7,890 bases of DNA from an uncultured Cellvibrionales bacterium (GCA_937897785.1 CALCNB010000061.1:1-7890), one strand, 5' to 3'; numbered from the stretch's first letter, positions 1 to 6,148 are shown. Numbers and translations: made by a program. The notes: generated from the sequence alone by a model not told the origin.

Positions 1-178
1 CGGCAGCTTTAAGAGAATCTAAAGAAGATAAATATTCAGGGTGAGAGCTAACAGCCTCGCTTACTTCGTAAACGAACAATTCATATTCTTTCGAATCCAT
101 ATATGGATTGAGCAAACCATCGGCATGGATTATGCCAAAATAAAGTAAATTTGCGCTTAACAGCAATCTTTTTATCAT
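1..178 (-). CDS. Exported protein, N-terminus only; possibly a TolC-type outer-membrane channel
   Basis: This is the 5' part of a gene that runs off the left edge; 59 residues are visible from an ATG at 176-178. The protein starts with a basic stretch (MIKR) and a hydrophobic core ending in IIHA-DG, a plausible Sec signal peptide cut after about residue 19. The mature part holds an alpha-helical stretch containing EAVSSHPEYLSSLDSLKAA (about residues 41-59). This resembles the first helix of TolC-family outer-membrane efflux proteins, where an AV...(N/H)P...AA pattern follows the signal peptide. That family call is an inference from about 20 residues. It is the third gene of the AT-rich run and starts 9 bases after the stop of the beta-barrel gene. 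There is no clear Shine-Dalgarno sequence, so translation may be coupled to the gene before it. It could instead be an unrelated helical periplasmic protein. Confidence 0.7.
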   Translation of the reverse strand, partial: MIKRLLLSANLLYFGIIHADGLLNPYMDSKEYELFVYEVSEAVSSHPEYLSSLDSLKAA

Positions 179-187
179 AAATAAAAG

Positions 188-1288
188 TTAAAAATTTAAA
201 ATCAGACCAGCATTTAATTGACCATAGGGATGATCAAAGAGATGGCTAGATTTCCTATTATAAGCTAAAGGATTCTCCCCTAGCAGATAATTAGAAGATG
301 CTGAAAGTTTTAAATATAAAATACCGAAATCATTAAATTTATAAAACAAAGATAGGTCTAAAAGATGATTTTTTGTAAAATTTTCTTTACTTGGGTTAGT
401 AAGAAAATTACTCCTACTAACTTTAATAAAGCTATACATGGTAGAGAGGCCGAAACTATTGCCAAGAGGAACTAGATTAGAAATTGAATATTTAAATGTA
501 TTTTCTTTCCAAGGAGTCTTTTGGGGAAGCTCGTCTTTAAAATTATCTAGAAGCGTTCCTGCATTATTGCCATCTATTGATAATCCTCTTATAAAAGAAT
601 CAGTAGTATCTAAAATTGCCGATTCATAATCTTGATTAATATCGGAAGTTTTATATAAAAATGTGTGTGTAAAATTCAATAAATTCAGGTCTTTAGGAGA
701 TATTCTTAAATAAATTCCTTCAGAAGAGGATTCACCTTCTGTTTTTAATACAGGTTCATAAATTAATTCACCTGTAGATTTATATATTGAACTGTTAAGA
801 AGACGTAATTTGGCCTCTTCACAAGATCCCCCTATTACAGTAGAACCAAATGCATAGCAGTCTATTGTCACTGGATCTTGCTCTTCTTTTTTTGAAAACA
901 AACCTATTTCAAAATTATTTTTTTCATTCTCTAGAAAATTATAAGAAAGAAATAAAGAACTTCCTTGAACATCAGTTTCAAGTTTTTTTGGTTGAGTTTG
1001 TCTCTGTACTGTACCTGTAGAGCTGAGAGACTCGTAACTTATTTTAAATTTATTATATTTGTAACTAATAAATAAAGTATCTGATATTGCTTTTTCAGGT
1101 TTTGTCGAAGTGAGTTTATCTCCATAATTTAATATATCTAATGATTTATCAAATCTTCCATGAGAAAAGCCTATGATTAAAGGATCCTCTAGGTTGTTGG
1201 ATAATATATTATCTAATGATTCGAATTCTGAAGAGCTAAGTAGCAAGGACTGTATTAAGAGTCCTTGCACTAGTATGAACTTTTTCAA
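188..1288 (-). CDS. Predicted beta-barrel outer-membrane protein of unknown family
   Basis: This 366-aa protein has a short basic start (MKK) and a hydrophobic segment to about residue 20, fitting a Sec signal peptide. The rest alternates amphipathic beta-strands with short turns, for example around residues 70-88, 110-132, 190-212, 264-291, 308-331 and 353-366. It ends in GLILNF; a C-terminal Phe on a last amphipathic strand is the usual recognition signal for Bam-dependent outer-membrane barrels. Two cysteines (C144, C156) in a putative loop could form a disulfide. The start codon is TTG (1286-1288). It is preceded by AGG seven bases upstream, overlapping the TAG stop of the 230-aa gene. 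No in-frame ATG that would also keep a signal peptide is seen nearby upstream. I do not recognise the family; porin, translocon or adhesin-anchor roles are all open. It is AT-rich like its two neighbours and differs from genes to the right. Confidence 0.85.
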   Translation of the reverse strand: MKKFILVQGLLIQSLLLSSSEFESLDNILSNNLEDPLIIGFSHGRFDKSLDILNYGDKLTSTKPEKAISDTLFISYKYNKFKISYESLSSTGTVQRQTQPKKLETDVQGSSLFLSYNFLENEKNNFEIGLFSKKEEQDPVTIDCYAFGSTVIGGSCEEAKLRLLNSSIYKSTGELIYEPVLKTEGESSSEGIYLRISPKDLNLLNFTHTFLYKTSDINQDYESAILDTTDSFIRGLSIDGNNAGTLLDNFKDELPQKTPWKENTFKYSISNLVPLGNSFGLSTMYSFIKVSRSNFLTNPSKENFTKNHLLDLSLFYKFNDFGILYLKLSASSNYLLGENPLAYNRKSSHLFDHPYGQLNAGLILNF

Positions 1289-1296
1289 GCGATAAC

Positions 1297-1989
1297 CTAG
1301 ACAATATCTATTGGGAATAGGATTTCTTCTTCTTCAATTTCAGATATTACAGTGTAGTTTGCCTGATCATCATTAGTAGTTAGTTGATTATCATTTAGTA
1401 AATTATCATAATCATTAACTTGAAAAACAGGATCAGGTGCATTGAAGTTTTCGAATCCAATGCTTGATGATTCATCAATCAATCCTGAAATTAAGAAGGC
1501 ATCATTATTTCCATTTCCATCAATCTCGAGCTCACCATCTTCAGGATTATAGCCAGCATCTGAAGCGCTTGTACTAATTGTGACCCCACTTAAAGTTGAT
1601 GAGTTATAACTACTGTCTACAAGAACAAAGTCATCAGCCGTGATTGATGATGCAGTTGTGTCCCACAGAATAGCCCAATAATGGAAATCTGAGTCACCAC
1701 CTTTTTCAGCAGTACCTTTCATCAAGAAAGTATGATTTGAGAAATCACCCGTTCCCTGTTGAATGACTATTGTTTTCCCTGACCAACTTCCAAATAAACC
1801 GATCTTATCAACACCGTCTTCAAAGTCATCGATATAGGATGTGAGCGTAGGAAAATCATCACAGGTAGTGAAAGGCGCATCACCGCACACCCAAAGGTCA
1901 TTAAGCTTCCATTCAAAAGCATGGGTATTTAAAGTGATCGCGCTTAAGAGTGAAAAGATAAATATGCTTGGTATAAACTTCAGACTCAT
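1297..1989 (-). CDS. Secreted, highly acidic protein of unknown function
   Basis: This 230-aa protein has a clear Sec signal peptide: a basic residue, a hydrophobic core at about 5-20, and a THA-FE cleavage site after residue 24. The mature chain has about 40 Asp/Glu against five Lys and no Arg, so it is strongly acidic. It carries two cysteines (C35, C43) close together near the N-terminus, which could form a small disulfide loop. The Asp/Asn/Gly-rich stretch DGELEIDGNGNND (151-163) resembles calcium-binding loops. The chain is otherwise Ser/Thr-rich with beta-strand character and ends in an acidic tail (EIEEEE, 217-222). There is no lipobox, sorting signal or membrane anchor. The ATG at 1987-1989 has a good Shine-Dalgarno sequence, AAGAAAGG (1999-2006), nine bases away. 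It is the first gene of the three-gene run and may be a cargo or partner of the barrel 8 bases downstream. I do not recognise a family. Confidence 0.85.
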   Translation of the reverse strand: MSLKFIPSIFIFSLLSAITLNTHAFEWKLNDLWVCGDAPFTTCDDFPTLTSYIDDFEDGVDKIGLFGSWSGKTIVIQQGTGDFSNHTFLMKGTAEKGGDSDFHYWAILWDTTASSITADDFVLVDSSYNSSTLSGVTISTSASDAGYNPEDGELEIDGNGNNDAFLISGLIDESSSIGFENFNAPDPVFQVNDYDNLLNDNQLTTNDDQANYTVISEIEEEEILFPIDIV

Positions 1990-2034
1990 GAAATAAAACC
2001 TTTCTTGACCGATAAATAGTTATTGTTATGAGTG

Positions 2035-2055
2035 AGTTATAGCTTTGCTATAACT
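2035..2055. repeat. Perfect 9-bp inverted repeat with a 3-base loop in the leader of the secreted-protein operon
   Basis: AGTTATAGC (2035-2043) and GCTATAACT (2047-2055) are exact reverse complements around the loop TTT. The repeat sits 46 bases upstream of the start codon of the 230-aa gene, within its probable 5' leader. On the minus strand the T-run comes before the stem rather than after it, so it does not read as an intrinsic terminator for that strand. It could be a leader hairpin affecting mRNA stability or translation, or an operator for a dimeric regulator. Confidence 0.5.
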
Positions 2056-2139
2056 AGCAAAAAATTAAAAAAGTGCCATGCAATCAATTAACTTTTTCGA
2101 TTTTAACAACATGGCCAGCTCAAAAAAGAACCAAATATA

Positions 2140-2168
2140 ATCATAAATACAAAATTATCTCTCGGCAA
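2140..2168 (-). promoter_or_regulatory. Candidate sigma-70 promoter of the exported-protein operon
   Basis: Read on the minus strand, TTGCCG (2163-2168, four of six consensus bases) is followed after exactly 17 bases by TATGAT (2140-2145, five of six). Transcription would start near 2130-2134. That leaves a leader of about 140 bases which includes the 9-bp inverted repeat. The match is good for such AT-rich DNA, but chance matches are common here, so confidence is moderate. Confidence 0.4.
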
Positions 2169-2190
2169 TAGATTAAATTTATAGTTATCG

Positions 2191-2205
2191 GTGAATTTTT
2201 TTCAC
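2191..2205. repeat. Short palindrome GTGAA-N5-TTCAC upstream of the candidate promoter
   Basis: GTGAA (2191-2195) and TTCAC (2201-2205) are exact inverted repeats separated by five T residues. They lie just upstream of the candidate -35 box at 2163-2168 on the minus strand, about where an activator would bind. The arms are only five bases long, so chance is a real possibility. Confidence 0.25.
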
Positions 2206-2289
2206 AGGCGTCATCTATGTTGGCAAAAATCCAAACAAAAACCTTTGAAATCAATATTTTATTTCTGAAATGACTAATTTATTCACCGC

Positions 2290-3204
2290 TTAACTTTTTT
2301 TAGGCCAGGGAAAAAAACGATTAGTCGTTGCTTGATAGGCTTTATATTCTGGGCGCTTTAGTGCCGAATAGTATTCTGCTGGCACCGCGCCGGTGTAATA
2401 GACTAAGGTGGTGTACATAACCTGCGATAAATATATGAGCCCCAAACCTAGCAACAACCCAATAAGCGGTGATTCCTGCTGATAAAGCACCCACCAAGCA
2501 GGGAGCGAAGCGATAATCAACCCATTCCACACCATCCACTCGGCAAAATAATTGGGGTGTCGGCTGTACCGCCACAAACCGACATTACAAACGCGATGGC
2601 GCTCACCTGATCGCTTCATGGCCAATAAAAAAGTGTGCTTTTGCTTATCCGCCACTGACTCCATAATGAAGGCCACCAACCAAATAACAGCGCCTATAAC
2701 TTCTAGCGGTGAAACAGTCGTACTGGTGTTAGAGGCTATAATGAAAGCCGGCATCGCCAAAAACGAAGCATTAGCCAAGCCTTGAAGAACTCCCTCAACC
2801 TGCATGGTTAATTTCTGATTGGTTTTACCTGCCGCAAGCCAACGCTTTTTTTGATATTCGTAACGTGGCAATTCCCGCTTTAAGAAACCTGTTTGCCACA
2901 TCTTTACGGCGCCAATACCCATTCGACCGCCAGCAAAAATATAAGCCATACTGACCAATGCCACTCTAATGGTCTCTCCCTCTGCAAATAAAAACGTTAG
3001 CACACCGATTAACACCAAACCCCAAGGCCAGCCAATATCGACATAGGACAAACGCCCCGTCAATGCAATGGGTAGACAAACCACGAAAGCAAATAATACT
3101 AATTGCAAAAATCCGTTCACTAGACTCAAGGCTGAGAATGACTGACTAGCAACTAACAACAACCAACCCAAAATGAAAGGAAATAATGGCGAAAAATATT
3201 TCAT
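2290..3204 (-). CDS. DUF1295 family (steroid 5-alpha-reductase-like) integral membrane protein
   Basis: This 304-aa polytopic membrane protein has hydrophobic segments at about 5-27, 30-49, 58-74, 80-93, 140-158, 166-182, 224-241 and 246-270. It carries the family pattern: DIGWPWG (56-62), the glycine-rich AGGRMGIG (91-98), the polar ESVADKQKH (182-190), and GLWRYSRHPNYFAEW (209-223). The RHPNYF motif is the hallmark of DUF1295 and related steroid 5-alpha-reductase and isoprenylcysteine methyltransferase folds. It ends in the usual Tyr/Pro-rich tail (FFPWPKKS). Family members are thought to be inner-membrane NAD(P)H-dependent reductases or methyltransferases acting on lipids; the substrate here is unknown. 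Length is normal and it looks intact. The ATG (3202-3204) has AGG seven bases upstream. It is divergent from the esterase gene. Confidence 0.9.
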   Translation of the reverse strand: MKYFSPLFPFILGWLLLVASQSFSALSLVNGFLQLVLFAFVVCLPIALTGRLSYVDIGWPWGLVLIGVLTFLFAEGETIRVALVSMAYIFAGGRMGIGAVKMWQTGFLKRELPRYEYQKKRWLAAGKTNQKLTMQVEGVLQGLANASFLAMPAFIIASNTSTTVSPLEVIGAVIWLVAFIMESVADKQKHTFLLAMKRSGERHRVCNVGLWRYSRHPNYFAEWMVWNGLIIASLPAWWVLYQQESPLIGLLLGLGLIYLSQVMYTTLVYYTGAVPAEYYSALKRPEYKAYQATTNRFFPWPKKS

Positions 3205-3329
3205 GCTTTAACCTGTTTTTAGCAGTTTTATATTAATTTAGATCAACACTCATGTTAGCATGCATAAAACTAAATCGCTCATTGGGATTTCGAATTTCAC
3301 AATAAAGGCTCTATAGGTTAAAGGTAGTG
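3205..3329. promoter_or_regulatory. Divergent intergenic region between DUF1295 and esterase genes
   Basis: This 125-base gap separates two genes transcribed away from each other, so it must hold promoters for both. It is AT-rich, with TATTAA/TATAAA-like stretches near 3228-3236 and 3261-3270. I could not find a pair of -35 and -10 boxes with good spacing on either strand. The 3' end carries the esterase Shine-Dalgarno sequence AAGG (3321-3324). Confidence 0.4.
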
Positions 3330-4334
3330 ATGGCCAAGCAACTATCCGCGATACTATTGATTTTATTTACCACCATTCCCTGCCTTGCACAAACGCTTTA
3401 TCTGGATGAGCAATTTAACTATCAACAACACTCCGGCATTGTCTTTGCCACTAAACCTACTGCATTACCTGCAGCGACTATCGATTTACAACTTGAACTT
3501 TTTTCACCGACAGGCAACAACGTACCCATACAGAAACCCGCCTTAGTATTAATCCACGGTGGTGGTTTTGCCGTCGGCAATCGATTTAATAGTCGTTTAA
3601 TCCAGCTTTGTAAGGACATGGCAAAACGCGGCTGGGTGTGCGTGTCGATTGACTATCGCCTGATGGGTGACCAACCTATATTGGACCCAATGATTACTGA
3701 CACCCAGTGGTGGTCATCACTACCCGTCATGACAGAGCAAGAATTTACCAAAGCAACAGCCATTGCCGCAGCCACTGAAGACAGCTTAGCGGCCTACCAA
3801 TGGTTAATAGCGAATGCCGAAACACTGGGTATCGATCCGACAAAAATAGCGATCGGTGGCAGTTCAGCCGGTGCAGCAACCTCGCTTTTAGTCGGTTATT
3901 TTTTGGATGACTTACAGCTACTTAACAAAGGCGATATTAGTGCAGTGATCGACATGTGGGGCTCTTTACAGGTTGAAACAACTTACATTCAAACCGACGA
4001 CCCTGCTCTGTTTATTACTCACGGCAGTAATGATACCGTTGTGCCGACAACCAAGGCTTATGAACTGAGTGACCGTGCCGCATCTATTCAATTACCTCAT
4101 CAGATATATATTATAGACAATGCAGGCCATGGTTATGACCTCAATACAGTGATCAATAGTGGTGGCGAAACCGTCTTTTTACGCATGCTCGCTTTTCTTT
4201 ATCAGCATGTCATTCTTAGTGAAGACGCCAACTTAGTCACTCCTACGCTTGGAATAGCAAGCCTTGCTTTACTTGCAATATTCTTGATCTATCTTCAGCT
4301 AATTAGGCGCCAGCCGTCAGATCAGCTAAACTAA
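3330..4334 (+). CDS. Exported alpha/beta-hydrolase (esterase/lipase, HSL/BD-FAE type) with C-terminal membrane anchor
   Basis: This 334-aa hydrolase probably cleaves carboxylic esters in the periplasm. Residues 1-20 form a signal peptide (hydrophobic SAILLILFTTIP, cut after CLA). The oxyanion-hole motif HGGGF is at 76-80, typical of the hormone-sensitive-lipase group. The nucleophile elbow G-S-S-A-G is at 177-181, making Ser179 the nucleophile. HGSNDTVVP supplies the acid at Asp235, and NAGHGYD the base at His267, so the triad is complete. After the catalytic domain comes a hydrophobic helix (about 307-325) followed by a basic tail (RRQ), a likely C-terminal anchor. The chosen start is ATG 3330 because AAGG lies five bases upstream; a GTG at 3327 directly before it is too close to that site. 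The phosphatase gene follows after 5 bases. The substrate cannot be told; acetylxylan, polyester and lipid esters are possible. Confidence 0.9.
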   Translation: MAKQLSAILLILFTTIPCLAQTLYLDEQFNYQQHSGIVFATKPTALPAATIDLQLELFSPTGNNVPIQKPALVLIHGGGFAVGNRFNSRLIQLCKDMAKRGWVCVSIDYRLMGDQPILDPMITDTQWWSSLPVMTEQEFTKATAIAAATEDSLAAYQWLIANAETLGIDPTKIAIGGSSAGAATSLLVGYFLDDLQLLNKGDISAVIDMWGSLQVETTYIQTDDPALFITHGSNDTVVPTTKAYELSDRAASIQLPHQIYIIDNAGHGYDLNTVINSGGETVFLRMLAFLYQHVILSEDANLVTPTLGIASLALLAIFLIYLQLIRRQPSDQLN

Positions 4335-4339
4335 CAGCC

Positions 4340-5125
4340 ATGACGAACCCTAAGCTCACATTCTGCTCTCGCAGCCATCGCGGTAAAATTCGCAAAAACA
4401 ATCAAGATGCACTTGCCGTACAGGAACAGCTGTTAGTTGGTGCCATTGCCGATGGCATCGGTGGGGGACCTTATGGTGATGTGGCTAGCCAGTTAGCCGT
4501 CGATGCCTGCATCGATTATTTATCTTCACTTGAAAATAGCAATTCGCGCTCGCCTAATGCCGCAACTAAGGAACTGGCCAATGCAGTGAAGTTTGCCAAT
4601 GAAGCGATTATGACCCTACAGGCTAACGATCAGCAGTACCAAAATATGGGCACCACACTGAGCTGTTTCTGGCTCAAAAAAAACCTCACTCAAGGTCAAG
4701 AAAATCAGCAAGGTGCTTATCAACTGCATTATTCATGGGTCGGTGATTCACGCATTTATCGGATTAGACCCACAGAAAATACTATCGACCAATTAACCAT
4801 AGACCATACTTTAGACCCTGACAAAATAGATGCCCATCAAGCACCTAAATTACACCAGCAGGCCAACAAAATTTTAACCCAAAAGGTGGGCAGCATACTG
4901 CTACTTAAGCCCGACACTGGTTCGGCAACTATACTAGCAGGTGATATTATTTTGGCTTGTACCGATGGGCTTAGCGACCGAATAGAAGAGGCGTGTCTTT
5001 TAGAATATGCGGTGAATCATCAGTATCATCTCGACAAGTATGCCGATCACTTATTAGAAAACGCGCTAGATCGCGGCGGACAAGACAATATTTCATTAAT
5101 CGTCGCACAGCTGACCAATATCTAG
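4340..5125 (+). CDS. PP2C (PPM) family Ser/Thr protein phosphatase
   Basis: This 261-aa protein consists of a single catalytic PP2C domain without a membrane segment, so it should be cytoplasmic. Conserved motifs are in order: RKNNQD (18-23), DGIGGGPYGD (38-47), NMGTT (102-106), GDSRIY (135-140), TDGLSD (208-213) and GGQDNIS (246-252). Asp38, Asp209 and Asp249 are the expected metal ligands for the Mn/Mg centre, so the enzyme looks active. Length matches bacterial Stp/PrpC/PppA enzymes, which remove phosphate from Ser/Thr of kinases and their targets. It starts 5 bases after the esterase stop codon and has no Shine-Dalgarno sequence, so it is probably cotranscribed and translationally coupled with the esterase. 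Its stop lies 3 bases from the stop of the convergent kinase gene, the likely opposing enzyme. The kinase-phosphatase pairing is inferred from position. Confidence 0.95.
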   Translation: MTNPKLTFCSRSHRGKIRKNNQDALAVQEQLLVGAIADGIGGGPYGDVASQLAVDACIDYLSSLENSNSRSPNAATKELANAVKFANEAIMTLQANDQQYQNMGTTLSCFWLKKNLTQGQENQQGAYQLHYSWVGDSRIYRIRPTENTIDQLTIDHTLDPDKIDAHQAPKLHQQANKILTQKVGSILLLKPDTGSATILAGDIILACTDGLSDRIEEACLLEYAVNHQYHLDKYADHLLENALDRGGQDNISLIVAQLTNI

Positions 5126-5128
5126 GGC

Positions 5129-6070
5129 TTATTGCTTTAAGGTACGGATAACTTCAGCCATGGTTTGCGGCCGATCATCTGGATTTTTCTGTAGGCAATG
5201 CATAATCAACTTGTCTAGTAACGTGGGCACAGGCAGCTGAGTCAGTTCTGACGGTGTTGGGGGAACGTCATTTTTGGTAATGGCAATCACTTGATCAACG
5301 GTATCGCCGACAGCTGCCGTTCTACCCGTAATCGCCTCATAAAGCAAAACGCCAAGACTGTAAATATCGGTTCTACCATCAATATCTGGTGCTTTTTCCA
5401 TTTGCTCAGGTGACATATAACACACGGTGCCTTGTAATTTTTGAAAACCCGTCATCGACTTATCTTCACTACTAGCTAATGAATCGAGTTCATCAAATGC
5501 GGCTGTACTGCCGTCTTCACTTCTGACCTTAGCCAAACCCCAATCAAGCAACAACACTTCACCAAAGGGACCGACTAAAATATTATCAGGCTTAATATCA
5601 CGATGAACAACACCGTGCGTGTGGGCATACTCAAGCGCATAGGCTACTTGAATAACAATATCGAGTAACTGACTCAGATCATATCGTTCACGGTAATTCA
5701 TTATTTCGCGAAAGGTATAGCCATGCACTAGCTTCATGGTAAAGTAATAATGACCTTTCTGATCGCGACCCAATTCATAGGTAGGCATGGTGTTAGGATG
5801 TTGCAGCATGGCAGAGACGCGCGCTTCACGTAGTAAGCGCTTTTGCTCAATAGGGTCGTCAGCAAATTCAGGACGCAGTGATTTATAACAAACTACACGA
5901 CCCAAATGCAGATCTTTGCATGACTGAATTAAGGACTTTCCGCCCTTAGCGATGGTGGTGAAATACGCGTAGCGAAAATTAGCACCCAAAGATTGCGACA
6001 AATCCTTGTCAGTTTGTTCAAGATAAAGCTCAGGGAAATCGGCCTGTTTAAACTTGGGGAAATCACTCAT
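5129..6070 (-). CDS. Hanks-type Ser/Thr protein kinase, soluble, catalytic domain only
   Basis: This 313-aa kinase has an N-terminal extension of about 35 residues and then a full kinase fold. The ATP-binding Lys is in VVCYKSL (Lys63), helix-C Glu in LLREAR (Glu82), the catalytic loop is HRDIKPDN (156-163), the metal site is DWG (176-178, in place of DFG), and the P+1 region ends in SPE (220-222). DIYSLG (235-240) and the late Arg300 are also kept. The glycine-rich loop is degenerate (IAKGGKSLIQ, 40-49). The activation segment from DWG to SPE is long, about 45 residues, and rich in Ser, Thr and acidic residues, likely sites of autophosphorylation. There is no transmembrane helix, PASTA or other sensor domain, so the kinase is probably cytoplasmic. 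It starts at ATG 6068-6070 with a weak GAG six bases upstream. It converges on the PP2C gene, its likely counterpart. Confidence 0.95.
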   Translation of the reverse strand: MSDFPKFKQADFPELYLEQTDKDLSQSLGANFRYAYFTTIAKGGKSLIQSCKDLHLGRVVCYKSLRPEFADDPIEQKRLLREARVSAMLQHPNTMPTYELGRDQKGHYYFTMKLVHGYTFREIMNYRERYDLSQLLDIVIQVAYALEYAHTHGVVHRDIKPDNILVGPFGEVLLLDWGLAKVRSEDGSTAAFDELDSLASSEDKSMTGFQKLQGTVCYMSPEQMEKAPDIDGRTDIYSLGVLLYEAITGRTAAVGDTVDQVIAITKNDVPPTPSELTQLPVPTLLDKLIMHCLQKNPDDRPQTMAEVIRTLKQ

Positions 6071-6082
6071 CGACGACTCAAT

Positions 6083-6116
6083 TATTCATTTATTCAAATA
6101 CCATGATAAATGATTA
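6083..6116. repeat. Inverted repeat in the kinase promoter/leader
   Basis: TCATTTAT (6086-6093) and ATAAATGA (6106-6113) are exact 8-bp reverse complements around a 12-base loop. After one mismatch, two more base pairs extend the arms (6083-6084 with 6115-6116). The right arm touches the candidate -10 box of the kinase gene at 6113-6118. This is a possible operator, or a weak AT-only leader hairpin; AT-rich DNA makes chance matches likely. Confidence 0.3.
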
Positions 6117-6140
6117 TAGCCCAGCTTTCAGCCAATCAAG
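6113..6140 (-). promoter_or_regulatory. Candidate sigma-70 promoter of the kinase gene
   Basis: On the minus strand a perfect TATAAT (6113-6118) lies about 43 bases upstream of the kinase start codon. The nearest -35-like sequence is TTGATT (6134-6139) with a short 15-base spacer, or CTTGAT (6135-6140) with 16. The perfect -10 box suggests that the kinase is transcribed separately from the SDR gene 78 bases upstream; read-through is still possible, as no terminator is seen between them. Confidence 0.45.
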
Positions 6141-6148
6141 TCGTTTAT

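Larger units (their letters stand above)
1990..2289. other. 300-base AT-rich intergenic region
   Basis: This gap lies between the stop of the DUF1295 gene and the start of the acidic secreted protein, both on the minus strand. It is very AT-rich and holds no credible coding region. It contains a candidate minus-strand promoter (2140-2168), a perfect 9-bp inverted repeat (2035-2055) and a short GTGAA/TTCAC palindrome (2191-2205), listed separately. I see no convincing intrinsic terminator for the DUF1295 gene: the T-rich stretches following it on the minus strand are not preceded by a GC-rich stem. Confidence 0.7.

Noticed and set aside
438..629. Plus-strand open frame of 63 codons inside the barrel gene
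   Set aside because: It is antisense to a well-supported coding gene, has no ribosome site of note and no recognisable protein features.
2035..2060. Hairpin followed by A-rich DNA as an intrinsic terminator
   Set aside because: On the plus strand it is followed by A rather than T residues, and on the minus strand the T-run comes before the stem, so neither strand has terminator order.
2342..2785. Open frames on both strands within the DUF1295 gene (2342-2575 minus, 2552-2785 plus)
   Set aside because: Both lie fully inside the conserved RHPNYF-containing gene, and their products look like frame shadows with no domain.
3422..3619. Minus-strand open frame of 65 codons inside the esterase gene
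   Set aside because: It overlaps the region encoding the HGGGF motif in the true frame and its product has no recognisable features.
3330..4334. Esterase as a lipoprotein because of Cys near the signal peptide end
   Set aside because: The sequence TIPCLAQ does not fit a lipobox, which needs small residues just before Cys; cleavage after CLA by signal peptidase I fits better.
4340..6070. Kinase/phosphatase pair of a type VI secretion locus (PpkA/PppA)
   Set aside because: No type VI structural gene or FHA protein is present, and the kinase lacks the extra domains usual for PpkA.
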